From Flavobacterium macrobrachii (GTDB lineage: Bacteria > Bacteroidota > Bacteroidia > Flavobacteriales > Flavobacteriaceae): 64,000 bases of DNA. The translations under genes were made by a program, and so were the position numbers. Location of the stretch: positions 1-64,000 of the forward strand of contig NZ_JACTAC010000006.1 of the NCBI RefSeq assembly GCF_014486675.1, read 5' to 3'. The notes under the pieces are model-generated. The model was not told where the DNA came from, ran no database searches, and saw nothing but the letters and a program-made list of their open reading frames with translations. Positions 45,862-54,484 of this stretch are shown here, piece by piece (the first letter of the stretch is position 1; the number at the start of each line of letters is the position of its first letter).

Positions 45862-46350
45862 TTAAAAAATTAAATTATCTTTTGATTTTATATTGTCAAC
45901 AGAAACGGTATAAACCGTACTGATTTTGTTTATTTTTTTTAAGACTGAAATCGTATTTTCAATTTCAGAAGTAGATAAATTATTTTCAATTTTCAAAAAA
46001 TAATCTACTTTTTTATATTCGGGAATGAGATAAATTTTGGTTGAAATTTTAGTTTTACTATCGGTAAATAAACCTGTATTTATGGCAAAATCTTCCTGAG
46101 AATAGTCGTTTTTATTTTGAACTAAGTTCCAAGTAACATCTTTGTTTTCATCTTCATATACAAACCTTGAAAACTGTGTTTCAATAGCATTGCTTTTTAT
46201 ACTTACATCGTTTTTGCTTTTAGAAAACAAAACGGGTAAATTTTTATTGATAAAATAGGCCAATCGATAGTCTTCTAAAGTAGTATGTATAGCTATCAAT
46301 TGATAATCTATTTCATCATATTCTTCGCTAAGCAATTTATAAACGGCCAT
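45862..46350 (-). CDS. IPExxxVDY-family protein
   Basis: Protein of 162 residues carrying the family motif as IPEYKKVDY (Ile109 to Tyr117). The rest is a mix of charged and aromatic residues with no known enzyme motif, and there is no signal peptide. The family is restricted to Bacteroidota and lies between rnc and pyk in many of them; its role is unknown. A near-consensus minus-strand box (TATATTTA, 46370-46377, one mismatch) lies 20 bp upstream. Spacing to pyk is 3 bp. Confidence 0.88.
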   Translation of the reverse strand: MAVYKLLSEEYDEIDYQLIAIHTTLEDYRLAYFINKNLPVLFSKSKNDVSIKSNAIETQFSRFVYEDENKDVTWNLVQNKNDYSQEDFAINTGLFTDSKTKISTKIYLIPEYKKVDYFLKIENNLSTSEIENTISVLKKINKISTVYTVSVDNIKSKDNLIF

Positions 46351-46464
46351 TTCAGTCTCGAATAAGTTGTAAATATACTATTTCTGAAGATAGGTTTTGC
46401 CACTAGAATTGATGATTAACGTAATTTTATGAACGAAAACGATATAGTTTTTAAAGAATTCTGA

Positions 46465-47208
46465 TTATTTTGTGTTAATTTTTTCTTGAAATGCAAAATA
46501 AGCTCTTTTGGAAGCTATTTCTTCGGCTTTTTTCTTTGATGTTGCTCGTGCTTTTGCTACAACTTTGTCGTCAATAGATAATTTTACACCAAAAAATCGT
46601 TGTCCATCATTTCCGTTATCATCAAATACTTCGTAATGAAACGTTCGTTTTTCTTTTTGACACCATTCTATTAAAAGACTTTTGTAACTTATTACTTTGC
46701 CTTCAAGTTTTGCAATGTCAACATAAGGAATTATCACTTTTTTATTGATGAATTTTTCGCAAAAAACATAACCTTTGTCTAAGAAAATAGCGCCAACCAA
46801 GGCTTCAAAAATATTTCCGTGAATGTTTTCTCCAAAATTACTAACGGGAACTTTACTATCAACCATAGCAACTAAATTCAAATCTCTTCCTAGTTCGTTT
46901 AAATGTTCACGACTGACGATTTTTGAGCGCATTTTGGTTAAATAACCTTCATCGCCTGCTGGTACTTTGTTGTATAGATGTGCAGCAATTACAGAACTTA
47001 ACATGGCATCGCCAAGAAATTCTAATCGCTCATAGTTTAATGGATTCCCACTGTCATCAGATCGATTGGCAGAACGATGCGTAAACGCTTTTTGATAATA
47101 AAGTAAGGTTACAGGTTTAAAACCTATGATTTTTTCAATTTTTCCAAAAAAAATCCCGTCCTCATTTGAACGGGATTTAGGAAATATTTTTTTGATAATT
47201 CTTTTCAT
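46465..47208 (-). CDS. rnc: ribonuclease III
   Basis: Double-strand RNA endonuclease of 247 residues for rRNA and mRNA processing. The catalytic signature NYERLEFLGDAMLSSVIAAH and the second acidic site NIFEALVGAIFLDKG are present. A dsRNA-binding domain follows (about 178-240: YKSLLIEWCQKEKRTFHYEV ... KAEEIASKRAYFAF). The open frame extends to 47268, inside fabF; the ATG at 47208, 7 bp after the fabF stop, is the natural start. It follows acpP and fabF, a widely conserved order. Confidence 0.95.
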   Translation of the reverse strand: MKRIIKKIFPKSRSNEDGIFFGKIEKIIGFKPVTLLYYQKAFTHRSANRSDDSGNPLNYERLEFLGDAMLSSVIAAHLYNKVPAGDEGYLTKMRSKIVSREHLNELGRDLNLVAMVDSKVPVSNFGENIHGNIFEALVGAIFLDKGYVFCEKFINKKVIIPYVDIAKLEGKVISYKSLLIEWCQKEKRTFHYEVFDDNGNDGQRFFGVKLSIDDKVVAKARATSKKKAEEIASKRAYFAFQEKINTK

Positions 47209-47215
47209 CTGAAGA

Positions 47216-48469
47216 TTAGGCTTCCAATTTTTTGAAAAGTACACATGCGTTGTGTCCGCCAAAACCAAAAGTATTGCTCATAGCAACTTTTACGTCTCTC
47301 TTTTGTGCTTTATTCAAAGTCAAATTCAAATTTGGATCAATGTTTTCATCAACCACTTCGTGATTGATGGTTGGTGGAACAATTCCGTGTTTCATGGCTA
47401 AAATTGAAGCAATCGCTTCAATTGCACCAGCAGCACCAAGTAAATGTCCTGTCATTGATTTGGTAGAATTGATGTTTAGTGTTTTAGCGTGATGGCCAAA
47501 AACTGCGCTAATTGCTTTCAATTCGGCAACATCGCCAAGTGGTGTTGAAGTTCCATGTGTATTGATGTGATCAACATCTTCTGGTTTCATTCCAGCATCG
47601 TTTAAACAATTTTGCATCACTGCAATTACACCAATTCCTTCTGGATGTGGTGCTGTTAAATGATATGCATCCGATGACATTCCGCCACCGCCAACTTCGC
47701 AATATATTTTTGCTCCACGCGCTTTTGCATGTTCATATTCTTCCAAAACTAATGCGCCAGCACCTTCGCCAAGAACAAATCCATCACGAGTAGCATCAAA
47801 TGGTCTTGAAGCAGTTTCTGGACTTTCGTTTCTTGTTGACAAGGCTTGCATTGAGTTAAATCCGCCCATTCCTGCAATGGTAACAGCAGCTTCTGAGCCA
47901 CCAGAAATAATAACGTCACACATTCCTAATCGGATGTAATTGAATGCATCGATTAAAGCATTAGCTGATGAAGCACATGCGGAAACGGTTGTATAATTTG
48001 GCCCCATAAATCCGTTTCTCATCGAAATATGAGCAGGAGCAATATCGGCAATCATTTTTGGAATAAAGAAAGGGTTGAAGCGTGGTGTTCCATCGCCTTT
48101 AGCATAGCTCATTACTTCATCTTGGAAAGTTTCTAATCCGCCAATTCCTGCACCCCAAATAACACCTACGCGTTGTTTGTTGACATTGGTTTCAGTAATT
48201 CCAGCGTCTTTAATGGCTTCTTCGCTAGCTGCTATTGCATATTGAGCAAATTTGTCCATTCGGCGAGCTTCTTTGCGATCAATGTAATCTTCAATATTGA
48301 AGTTTTTAACTTCACAGGCAAATTTTGTTTTATGTTTTTCAGTATCGTAATAAGTTATTGGTGCAGCACCACTTCTTCCATTTACTAGTCCATCCCAATA
48401 TTCTTCAATAGAATTTCCTATTGGTGTTAATGCACCTAAACCTGTGACAACAACTCGCTTTAATGCCAT
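47216..48469 (-). CDS. fabF: 3-oxoacyl-ACP synthase II
   Basis: Condensing enzyme of fatty acid elongation, 417 residues. The catalytic triad is Cys165 (TVSACASSANALID), His305 (HINTHGTSTPLGD) and His342 (MTGHLLGAAGA). Length and motifs match FabF. It lies between acpP (164 bp upstream) and rnc (7 bp downstream). The acpP-fabF spacer holds two hairpins, so fabF expression may be tuned relative to acpP. Confidence 0.96.
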   Translation of the reverse strand: MALKRVVVTGLGALTPIGNSIEEYWDGLVNGRSGAAPITYYDTEKHKTKFACEVKNFNIEDYIDRKEARRMDKFAQYAIAASEEAIKDAGITETNVNKQRVGVIWGAGIGGLETFQDEVMSYAKGDGTPRFNPFFIPKMIADIAPAHISMRNGFMGPNYTTVSACASSANALIDAFNYIRLGMCDVIISGGSEAAVTIAGMGGFNSMQALSTRNESPETASRPFDATRDGFVLGEGAGALVLEEYEHAKARGAKIYCEVGGGGMSSDAYHLTAPHPEGIGVIAVMQNCLNDAGMKPEDVDHINTHGTSTPLGDVAELKAISAVFGHHAKTLNINSTKSMTGHLLGAAGAIEAIASILAMKHGIVPPTINHEVVDENIDPNLNLTLNKAQKRDVKVAMSNTFGFGGHNACVLFKKLEA

Positions 48470-48501
48470 ATTCTTTTTTTTAGTAATCTTTTTTTACAAA
48501 C

Positions 48502-48547
48502 AAACCCATGAATTCTTCAAATTTAAGCATTAAAGAGACATGGGTTT
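48502..48547. other. hairpin in the fabF leader
   Basis: A 9-bp perfect inverted repeat, AAACCCATG (48502-48510) with CATGGGTTT (48539-48547), 28-nt loop, lies 33 bp before the fabF start on the minus strand. With the weaker hairpin at 48596-48624 it fills most of the acpP-fabF spacer. A T/A-rich tail downstream of the stem on the minus strand makes an attenuator possible. Confidence 0.4.
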
Positions 48548-48595
48548 TTATATTTTAGATTGAAATCAATCTTTTTTTGATTCTTTAAAATAATA

Positions 48596-48624
48596 AATAC
48601 CCGCAAATAAAATTTACGGGTATT
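48596..48624 (-). terminator. weak terminator-like hairpin after acpP
   Basis: An 8-bp stem, AATACCCG with CGGGTATT, 10 bp after the acpP stop, followed on the minus strand by the A/T-rich TATTATTTT rather than a clean T-run. Partial read-through into fabF is plausible. Confidence 0.5.
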
Positions 48625-48633
48625 GTAGAATTA

Positions 48634-48870
48634 TTATTTTTTTGCTTCTTCGATGTAAGAAATAGCTTGACCTACTGTAGCGATATTTTCTGCTTGGTCG
48701 TCTGGAATTTGAATATCAAATTCTTTTTCGAACTCCATGATAAGCTCAACAGTGTCTAATGAATCTGCTCCTAAATCGTTTGTGAAGCTTGCTTCTGTTA
48801 CAACTTCGTTTTCGTCAACGCCTAATTTGTCTACGATAATCGCTTTAACTCTTGATGCAATGTCTGACAT
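48634..48870 (-). CDS. acpP: acyl carrier protein
   Basis: Acidic 78-residue protein carrying acyl chains on 4'-phosphopantetheine in fatty acid synthesis. The attachment serine is Ser37 in [10 protein letters not shown]. The three-helix pattern with [20 protein letters not shown] is standard. The open frame extends upstream to 48903, but the ATG at 48870 gives the family N-terminus [12 protein letters not shown] and is 30 bp after a promoter box. It heads the acpP-fabF-rnc cluster and is divergent from purN. Confidence 0.97.
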   Translation of the reverse strand: MSDIASRVKAIIVDKLGVDENEVVTEASFTNDLGADSLDTVELIMEFEKEFDIQIPDDQAENIATVGQAISYIEEAKK

Positions 48871-48900
48871 AATTTCTAAATTTTTAATTTTAATTGTTGG

Positions 48901-48908
48901 CAAAAATA
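48901..48908 (-). promoter_or_regulatory. -7 promoter box for acpP
   Basis: On the minus strand this is TATTTTTG, an exact TAnnTTTG match, 30 bp before the ATG at 48870. Confidence 0.6.
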
Positions 48909-49045
48909 AAAAACTTTATTTGATGACAACCTTTTTGTTATTAAATATGACTACGAAAGTAAAAAATTAATTTTAAAATCTTACACTATTATGATTTAAA
49001 ATCTATTAAATATTCTTTTTTTTGTGCTGTAAAAACAATGAACAA

Positions 49046-49606
49046 ATGAAAAAAATAGTTCTGTTTGCCTCTGGAAACGGTTCCAATGTTGAGAATATCA
49101 TTCAGTATTTCAAAAACAACGATACTATAAGCGTAGTCGGTATCTTTACTAACAATCTACATGCCAAAGTTTTAGACAGAGCAAAAAAACACAACATTTT
49201 TTCAGTTATCTTCAACAAATCCGAACTTAATGAAGGATTAGTTCTTGAAAAAATAAATTCGCTTCAACCTGATCTAATTGTTTTAGCAGGTTTTTTACTT
49301 AAATTTCCGGAACACATTATAAAAAAATATCCAAATAAAATAATCAATATCCATCCTGCACTTCTACCCAACTATGGCGGAAAAGGTATGTATGGAATGA
49401 ATGTTCACAACGCAGTTTTGGAAAATAACGAGAAAGAAACCGGAATTACCATCCATTTTGTAAACGAAGACTATGACGAAGGTGAATTTATTTCCCAACA
49501 CAAAGTGAATATTCAAAACTGTACAACAGCTGAGGAAATAGCTAGTGAAATTCATAAATTAGAATATCTTTACTTTCCACAAATCATAAATCAATTATTA
49601 TCATGA
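49046..49606 (+). CDS. purN: phosphoribosylglycinamide formyltransferase
   Basis: Purine synthesis enzyme of 186 residues that transfers a formyl group from 10-formyl-THF to GAR. The N-terminal IVLFASGNGSNVENII binds the phosphoribosyl group, and the catalytic Asn/His/Asp region appears in NIINIHPALLPNYGGKGMYG and HFVNEDYDEGEFISQ. A TTG at 49022 could extend it by 8 residues, but the ATG at 49046 gives the usual start. It overlaps the next gene by 4 bp (ATGA) and is divergent from acpP, an arrangement I believe common in this phylum. Confidence 0.94.
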   Translation: MKKIVLFASGNGSNVENIIQYFKNNDTISVVGIFTNNLHAKVLDRAKKHNIFSVIFNKSELNEGLVLEKINSLQPDLIVLAGFLLKFPEHIIKKYPNKIINIHPALLPNYGGKGMYGMNVHNAVLENNEKETGITIHFVNEDYDEGEFISQHKVNIQNCTTAEEIASEIHKLEYLYFPQIINQLLS

Positions 49607-50196
49607 AAAAAATACTGTTAATTTGTATGTTTTTGTCTTTCTGTAAAGCAATATGTCAAGAAAGATTTGAGTTGACTAAAATGGGTTTTTCAATGAACTC
49701 TCCTGAAGGATGGTATGAAATGAAAAATGAAGAAATATTAAAAAATTTAGAAGAATATGATTTAACCGATGAGCAATTACAAGAATTGCTAAAAACCAAT
49801 TCAAAACAGCTTGTCACTTATACTAAGTATAATCCAAAAAAAGTCGCGGGAATTATTCCGACAATCAAGGTTAGAACTATGGTAACACAAAGTAAAACCA
49901 TTGAAAGTTTTAAGAAAGAAACTGAGTTGTCTACAAAAGATGCTATGAAAGTATTAGATAATTTTAGATTTATCGAAAAACCGATCGCAGGAAAAGTTTC
50001 AGGAAAAGATGCTTTGAAATTTGCAGTGCAATTCACTATGAAAAATAATGGTAATGAATACGAAATTGTTAGTAACAGTTATTACATACTCCTAAATGGT
50101 TATTACGTTTCACTAAATTTTATTGAACAAGTTGGAAAAGAAGACAATTCAAAACTCTTTGATGAAATTTTTCAAAGTATACACTTTACCAAATAA
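49603..50196 (+). CDS. exported protein of unknown function after purN
   Basis: Protein of 197 residues with a signal peptide (MKKILLICMFLSFCKAICQ). The mature part starts with FELTKMGFSMNSPEGWYEMK, a beta-hairpin-like opening also seen in PsbP/MOG1-like proteins (SxPxGW), and ends FDEIFQSIHF, which fits that fold. The fold suggestion is tentative. The start overlaps the purN stop by 4 bp and the end lies 3 bp before rnhA, so the three form one transcript. Confidence 0.75.
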   Translation: MKKILLICMFLSFCKAICQERFELTKMGFSMNSPEGWYEMKNEEILKNLEEYDLTDEQLQELLKTNSKQLVTYTKYNPKKVAGIIPTIKVRTMVTQSKTIESFKKETELSTKDAMKVLDNFRFIEKPIAGKVSGKDALKFAVQFTMKNNGNEYEIVSNSYYILLNGYYVSLNFIEQVGKEDNSKLFDEIFQSIHFTK

Positions 50197-50199
50197 CGA

Positions 50200-50679
50200 A
50201 TGCCCCATCAAATCCACATTTATACAGACGGCGCAGCCAAAGGAAATCCCGGAAACGGCGGTTATGGCGTGGTTATGGAATTAGTTGGAACAAATTATAA
50301 AAAAGAATTCTACGAAGGTTTCAGACATACAACTAATAATAGGATGGAATTATTAGCTGTAATTGTTGGTTTAGAAAAAATAAAAAATCCAAAAATGAAA
50401 GTTTTGGTTATTTCGGACTCTAAGTATGTTGTTGATGCTGTTGAAAAAAAATGGGTTTTTGGCTGGGAAAAGAAAAATTTTAATGGTAAAAAAAATCCCG
50501 ATTTATGGATGAGATTTCTTAAAATATACCGCAAACACCAAGTTGATTTTAAATGGATTAAAGGACATAACAATCATCCGCAAAACGAACGCTGTGACCA
50601 GTTGGCAGTTATGGCTTCGGGATTACCTAATTTATCGGTGGATGCTTTTTATGAAAAAGAAGATCAAAAGTTACTGTAG
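50200..50679 (+). CDS. rnhA: ribonuclease HI
   Basis: Endonuclease of 159 residues that removes RNA from RNA-DNA hybrids. The metal-binding carboxylates are Asp10 (IYTDGAAKGNPGNGGYG), Glu50 (NNRMELLAV), Asp73 (VISDSKYVVDA) and Asp133 (NERCDQLAVM), with His123 in KGHNNHP. The basic protrusion (WVFGWEKKNFNGKKNPDLW) is present, as in E. coli RNase HI. It ends the purN-orf-rnhA unit and is convergent with recX. Confidence 0.95.
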   Translation: MPHQIHIYTDGAAKGNPGNGGYGVVMELVGTNYKKEFYEGFRHTTNNRMELLAVIVGLEKIKNPKMKVLVISDSKYVVDAVEKKWVFGWEKKNFNGKKNPDLWMRFLKIYRKHQVDFKWIKGHNNHPQNERCDQLAVMASGLPNLSVDAFYEKEDQKLL

Positions 50680-50713
50680 ATTTTGTTAAACTATTAAGTA
50701 AAAAACATTTTAT

Positions 50714-51187
50714 TTATTTTAAATTTTCAAATTCTCTCATTTTCTGATAAATCATTTCGCTTTCCCAACCTTTTCGTAGTAAGTAATCGCAAAATTTTTT
50801 ACGCTTTTTCAAAACATTTCGTTCTAAAATGGAATTCCAAATTCGTTCAGCAATGGTTTCAAATGTAGCTTGATATTCTTCACTACTAATTTCTGCTAAA
50901 CCTAATTTAATGTTAGCCGAAGAAATATTTCGAGCCCTCAATTCGTTTTTAATTCGTTTCAAACCCCAAAACTTGATGCGATGTTTACCTCTTGCAAAAC
51001 TTCGAGCAAAACGTTCTTCGTTAAGAAAATTATGCTCAATCAAATGCACCACAATCAAATCCATGTCACTTGAATTAACACCAAGTTCAAACAACTTTTG
51101 CTTTACTTCTTGATGACATCTGTCCTGATAAACACAATAGTATTCTAGCTTTTTTTGAATTTCGGCTAACGATGAAAGATTAGACAT
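50714..51187 (-). CDS. recX: RecX-family regulatory protein
   Basis: Helical protein of 157 residues that in other species inhibits RecA filaments. Typical repeats of three-helix units: YCVYQDRCHQEVKQKLFELG, FLNEERFARSFARGKHRIKFWG and KKFCDYLLRKGWESEMI. An alternative ATG at 51208 adds seven residues (MKSKEIK). No recA is in the window. It is convergent with rnhA. Confidence 0.88.
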   Translation of the reverse strand: MSNLSSLAEIQKKLEYYCVYQDRCHQEVKQKLFELGVNSSDMDLIVVHLIEHNFLNEERFARSFARGKHRIKFWGLKRIKNELRARNISSANIKLGLAEISSEEYQATFETIAERIWNSILERNVLKKRKKFCDYLLRKGWESEMIYQKMREFENLK

Positions 51188-51228
51188 TTTAATTTCTTTG
51201 GATTTCAAATCTAATAAATTCCTTTTAA

Positions 51229-51268
51229 AAACTTTTAAACCTATAAACTTTTAAACTTCTAAACTAAA
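51229..51268 (+). repeat. octamer tandem repeat (AAACnnnT)
   Basis: Consecutive 8-bp units AAACTTTT, AAACCTAT, AAACTTTT, AAACTTCT and a partial AAACTAAA, forming a 16-bp direct repeat as well, in the recX-sugar kinase gap. Confidence 0.8.
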
Positions 51269-51271
51269 GTT

Positions 51272-51279
51272 TATCTTTG
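51272..51279 (+). promoter_or_regulatory. -7 promoter box for the PfkB-family kinase
   Basis: TATCTTTG, an exact TAnnTTTG match, 24 bp before the ATG, directly after the octamer array. Confidence 0.58.
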
Positions 51280-51303
51280 CACCTTTAATTTGAAACGCAA
51301 ATA

Positions 51304-52230
51304 ATGAACAAACTATTAATAGTCGGAACAGTAGCTTTTGACGCTATTGAAACACCTTTCGGAAAGACTGATAAAATTCTTGGCGGCGCAGGAACATTCA
51401 TTGGATTATCTGCTTCCCATTTCAATCTGCAATCCGCAATTGTTTCTGTAGTTGGAGATGATTTTCCTCAAGAATATATTGATTTATTAACCGCAAGAAA
51501 TATTGATGTTTCTGGTTTGGAAATCGTAAAAGGCGGAAAAACTTTCTTTTGGAGTGGACGTTACCATAACGATATGAATTCGAGAGATACTTTAGCCACT
51601 GAGCTAAACGTATTGGCAGATTTCAACCCAATTGTTCCAGAAAACTTCAAAAATGCCGATGTTGTAATGTTAGGAAATCTTCATCCTATTGTTCAAACGG
51701 GTGTTTTAAACCAAATGACACAAAAACCAAAGCTTGTTGTATTGGATACTATGAACTTTTGGATGGATTGTGCATTACCTGAATTATTAGAAGTAATCCA
51801 ACGTGTTGATGTAATCACCATTAACGATGAAGAAGCGCGCCAACTTTCTGGAGAATATTCATTGGTGAAAGCAGCAGCTAAAATCCACTCGATGGGACCA
51901 AAATATGTTGTAATCAAAAAAGGTGAACACGGTGCATTGATTTTCCACAACGAACATATTTTCTTCGCTCCAGCATTACCTTTGGCCGATGTATTCGATC
52001 CAACTGGTGCAGGTGATACATTTGCTGGTGGATTTGCAGGTTTCATCACCCAACAAGGAGATATTTCTTTTGAGACAATGAAAACCGCAATTATACAAGG
52101 TTCTAACTTAGCTTCTTTTTGTGTAGAGAAATTCGGAACCGAAAGAATGCTGTCGCTAACCAAAGAAGAAGTGAACGAGCGTTTGAAACAATTCAAAGCT
52201 TTAACACAATTTGAAATAGAATTACAATAA
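51304..52230 (+). CDS. PfkB-family sugar or nucleoside kinase
   Basis: Kinase of 308 residues with the ribokinase fold. It opens MNKLLIVGTVAFDAIETPFG, has the first PfkB signature region LGGAGTFIGLSASHF, and the second signature DPTGAGDTFAGGFAG (GAGD 235-238; Asp238 the catalytic base). The substrate is not evident: the usual lid strands of ribokinase are replaced by IDVSGLEIVKGGKTFFWSGR. Single-gene unit with promoter and terminator, next to a purine gene, which may hint at a nucleoside substrate. Confidence 0.88.
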   Translation: MNKLLIVGTVAFDAIETPFGKTDKILGGAGTFIGLSASHFNLQSAIVSVVGDDFPQEYIDLLTARNIDVSGLEIVKGGKTFFWSGRYHNDMNSRDTLATELNVLADFNPIVPENFKNADVVMLGNLHPIVQTGVLNQMTQKPKLVVLDTMNFWMDCALPELLEVIQRVDVITINDEEARQLSGEYSLVKAAAKIHSMGPKYVVIKKGEHGALIFHNEHIFFAPALPLADVFDPTGAGDTFAGGFAGFITQQGDISFETMKTAIIQGSNLASFCVEKFGTERMLSLTKEEVNERLKQFKALTQFEIELQ

Positions 52231-52234
52231 CTTT

Positions 52235-52262
52235 ATGCCTCGATATTTCGGGGCATTTTTGT
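52235..52262 (+). terminator. Rho-independent terminator after the PfkB-family kinase
   Basis: A 9-bp stem, ATGCCTCGA with TCGGGGCAT (one T-G pair), TATT loop and a T-run. Confidence 0.88.
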
Positions 52263-52305
52263 TTTAAAATATAACATACAAACTACTTACAACAACACAA
52301 CAACT

Positions 52306-54204
52306 ATGAGCGACGCAATTAAACACGAATGTGGCATTGCACTACTTCGATTAAAGAAACCATTAGAATTCTACAAAGAAAAATATGGTTCGGCTTTCTA
52401 TGGCATACAAAAAATGTATTTACTCATGGAAAAGCAGCACAACCGTGGTCAAGATGGCGCTGGTTTTGCTTCTATAAAATTTGATGTTGAACCAGGCGAA
52501 AGATACATCAGTCGAGTTCGTTCTAACAAATCACAACCCATTCAAGATATTTTTGCCCAAATAAACGAACGCATTAACGAAGAACTAACTTTACATCCCG
52601 AATACAACGACAATGTAAAACTTCAAAAAGACAACATTCCTTATATTGGCGAGTTATTTCTTGGACACGTTCGTTATGGAACTTTTGGCAAAAATAATAT
52701 TGAAAGTGTTCATCCATTTCTGCGTCAAAATAATTGGATGCACCGAAACCTCATCGTAGCTGGGAATTTTAATATGACCAACGTAACGGAGCTTTTCAAT
52801 AGTTTAGTAGAATTAGGTCAACATCCAAAAGAAATGGCCGATACCGTTACCGTAATGGAAAAAATTGGACATTTCCTTGACGACGAAGTAACCGATTTGT
52901 ACCAAGAATGCAAAAACAAGGGTTTATCTAAGAGAGACGCTTCGCCAGTTATTGCCGAAAAACTCAATCTAGTTCGAGTATTAAAACGTGCTTCTCGCGG
53001 TTGGGATGGCGGTTATGCTATGGCAGGATTGTTAGGTCATGGCGACTCATTTGTGCTTCGTGATCCAGCAGGAATTCGACCAACCTATTTTTATGAAGAT
53101 GACGAAGTAGTTGTTGTAGCTTCAGAAAGACCAGTTATTCAAACCGTTTTTAATGTCTCTTTTGAAAAAATTCAAGAATTAAAACCTGGAAATGCGTTAA
53201 TCATCAAGAAAAATGCGACAGTTTCCGAAGAAGAAATCAATACGCCAACAGAAAAAAAAGCATGCTCATTTGAACGAATTTATTTTTCTCGCGGTAGCGA
53301 TGCTGAAATTTATCAGGAACGAAAGAAACTAGGAAAACTAATTCTTCCAGCGGTTCTCCATGCTATTGAAAGCGATACGGATAATACTGTTTTCTCATAC
53401 ATTCCAAATACAGCCGAAACTTCTTTCTACGGAATGATTGAAGCTGCCAATGATTTTCTAAACCAAAGAAAAAACAAATTCATTTTGGATAACCGAAAAA
53501 CATTAACCAAAGAAAAATTAGAAGAAATTCTTTCAGTAAAAATAAGAACCGAAAAAATAGCCATCAAAGATGCAAAATTGAGAACTTTTATTACCGATGA
53601 TGCCAACCGTGATGATTTAGTTGCTCATGTTTATGACGTTACATATGGTGTAATTCAACCGTCAGATAATTTGGTTATCATTGATGATAGTATCGTTCGT
53701 GGAACTACGTTAAAGAAAAGTATCCTTAGAATGATGGACAGATTAAATCCAAAACGTATCGTAGTCGTTTCTTCTGCACCACAAATTCGTTATCCTGATT
53801 GTTATGGTATTGATATGTCAACCTTGGAAGGTTTTATTGCTTTTCAGGCAGCAATCGAGCTTTTAAAGGAGCGAAAAATGACCAACATTATCGATGATGT
53901 TTACAAAAAATGTAAATCACAAGAAAATCTGAAAGATACAGAAGTAATTAACTTCGTCAAGGAAATATACAACCCTTTCACCGATACCGAAATTTCGAAT
54001 AAAATTGCCGAAATGCTTCATCCAGATGATATTAAAGCTGAAGTAAAAATTATCTTCCAAACAGTTGATGATTTGCATCTAGCATGTCCTAAGAATTTAG
54101 GCGATTGGTACTTTACTGGAAATTATCCTACATCTGGTGGAAACCGAGTTGTTAACAAGGCTTTTATTAATTTTTATGAAGGCAAAAACACTCGTTCCTA
54201 TTAA
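52306..54204 (+). CDS. long amidophosphoribosyltransferase (PurF-like)
   Basis: Protein of 632 residues, much longer than typical PurF (about 470-505). The class II glutamine amidotransferase domain begins at Cys9 after a short propeptide (IKHECGIALLRL), with HNRGQDGAGFASI, GHVRYGTFGKNN and a region LVRVLKRASRGWDGGYAMAG. The phosphoribosyltransferase domain has the PRPP loop VIIDDSIVRGTTL (Asp460, Asp461). Extra sequence lies between (about 180-230) and at the C-terminus (about 560-632, including CPKNLGDWYFTGNYPTSGG). PurF makes phosphoribosylamine from PRPP and glutamine. Whether this long form is the main enzyme or a paralogue cannot be told from this window. Confidence 0.85.
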   Translation: MSDAIKHECGIALLRLKKPLEFYKEKYGSAFYGIQKMYLLMEKQHNRGQDGAGFASIKFDVEPGERYISRVRSNKSQPIQDIFAQINERINEELTLHPEYNDNVKLQKDNIPYIGELFLGHVRYGTFGKNNIESVHPFLRQNNWMHRNLIVAGNFNMTNVTELFNSLVELGQHPKEMADTVTVMEKIGHFLDDEVTDLYQECKNKGLSKRDASPVIAEKLNLVRVLKRASRGWDGGYAMAGLLGHGDSFVLRDPAGIRPTYFYEDDEVVVVASERPVIQTVFNVSFEKIQELKPGNALIIKKNATVSEEEINTPTEKKACSFERIYFSRGSDAEIYQERKKLGKLILPAVLHAIESDTDNTVFSYIPNTAETSFYGMIEAANDFLNQRKNKFILDNRKTLTKEKLEEILSVKIRTEKIAIKDAKLRTFITDDANRDDLVAHVYDVTYGVIQPSDNLVIIDDSIVRGTTLKKSILRMMDRLNPKRIVVVSSAPQIRYPDCYGIDMSTLEGFIAFQAAIELLKERKMTNIIDDVYKKCKSQENLKDTEVINFVKEIYNPFTDTEISNKIAEMLHPDDIKAEVKIIFQTVDDLHLACPKNLGDWYFTGNYPTSGGNRVVNKAFINFYEGKNTRSY

Positions 54205-54282
54205 AGATTTAACATATCTTGAACTTAAACGATTTTTGATGCATTTGGTCTAAATTATTTGTTATTAGAAATCTAGACACTA

Positions 54283-54290
54283 TATATTTG
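54283..54290 (+). promoter_or_regulatory. -7 promoter box of small RNA copy A
   Basis: TATATTTG, an exact TAnnTTTG match, with a TTTG 21 bp further upstream (54258-54261). The 5' hairpin of the RNA begins 4 nt after this box. Confidence 0.65.
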
Positions 54291-54294
54291 TTGA

Positions 54295-54370
54295 ACCATA
54301 GCATTAGTAGGTTAAGTTTATGGTAGATTTGGGGCAAAAAAGGAGAAAGTAAAATTTCTCCTTTTTTATT
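54295..54370 (+). ncRNA. small RNA candidate, copy A of a twin pair
   Basis: Short unit with its own promoter and terminator and no ORF. It begins with the stem ACCATA/TATGGT (54295-54300 with 54319-54324) whose loop carries GTAGGTTAAG. A single-stranded linker AGATTTGGGGCAAA (54325-54338) follows, then the terminator. The 32 nt at 54307-54338 are identical to copy B at 54500-54531. Length is about 75 nt. It sits between the amidotransferase and sod genes. No tRNA, 6S or riboswitch architecture is recognised. A relation to the Rfam Flavo-1 motif should be considered but I cannot confirm it. Confidence 0.72.
54339..54370 (+). terminator. terminator of small RNA copy A
   Basis: A 10-bp stem, AAAGGAGAAA with TTTCTCCTTT, a 6-nt loop GTAAAA and a T-run. 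Confidence 0.88.
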
Positions 54371-54472
54371 TTTTCACCCTTACAAAAAAACTAAATTCCA
54401 TGGTTTTTTATAATTTTTCCTATTTTTTTTTATTTTTTTCAAAAAATATGATGAAATTCAATAAGTTGTTAT

Positions 54473-54480
54473 TAGATTTG
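54473..54480 (+). promoter_or_regulatory. -7 promoter box of small RNA copy B
   Basis: TAGATTTG, an exact TAnnTTTG match. As in copy A, the 5' hairpin begins 4 nt downstream. Confidence 0.65.
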
Positions 54481-54484
54481 CCAT

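Noticed and set aside
51693-52196. 167-codon minus-strand frame in the PfkB-family kinase gene
   Set aside because: It covers the conserved DPTGAGD signature region of the real gene on the other strand.
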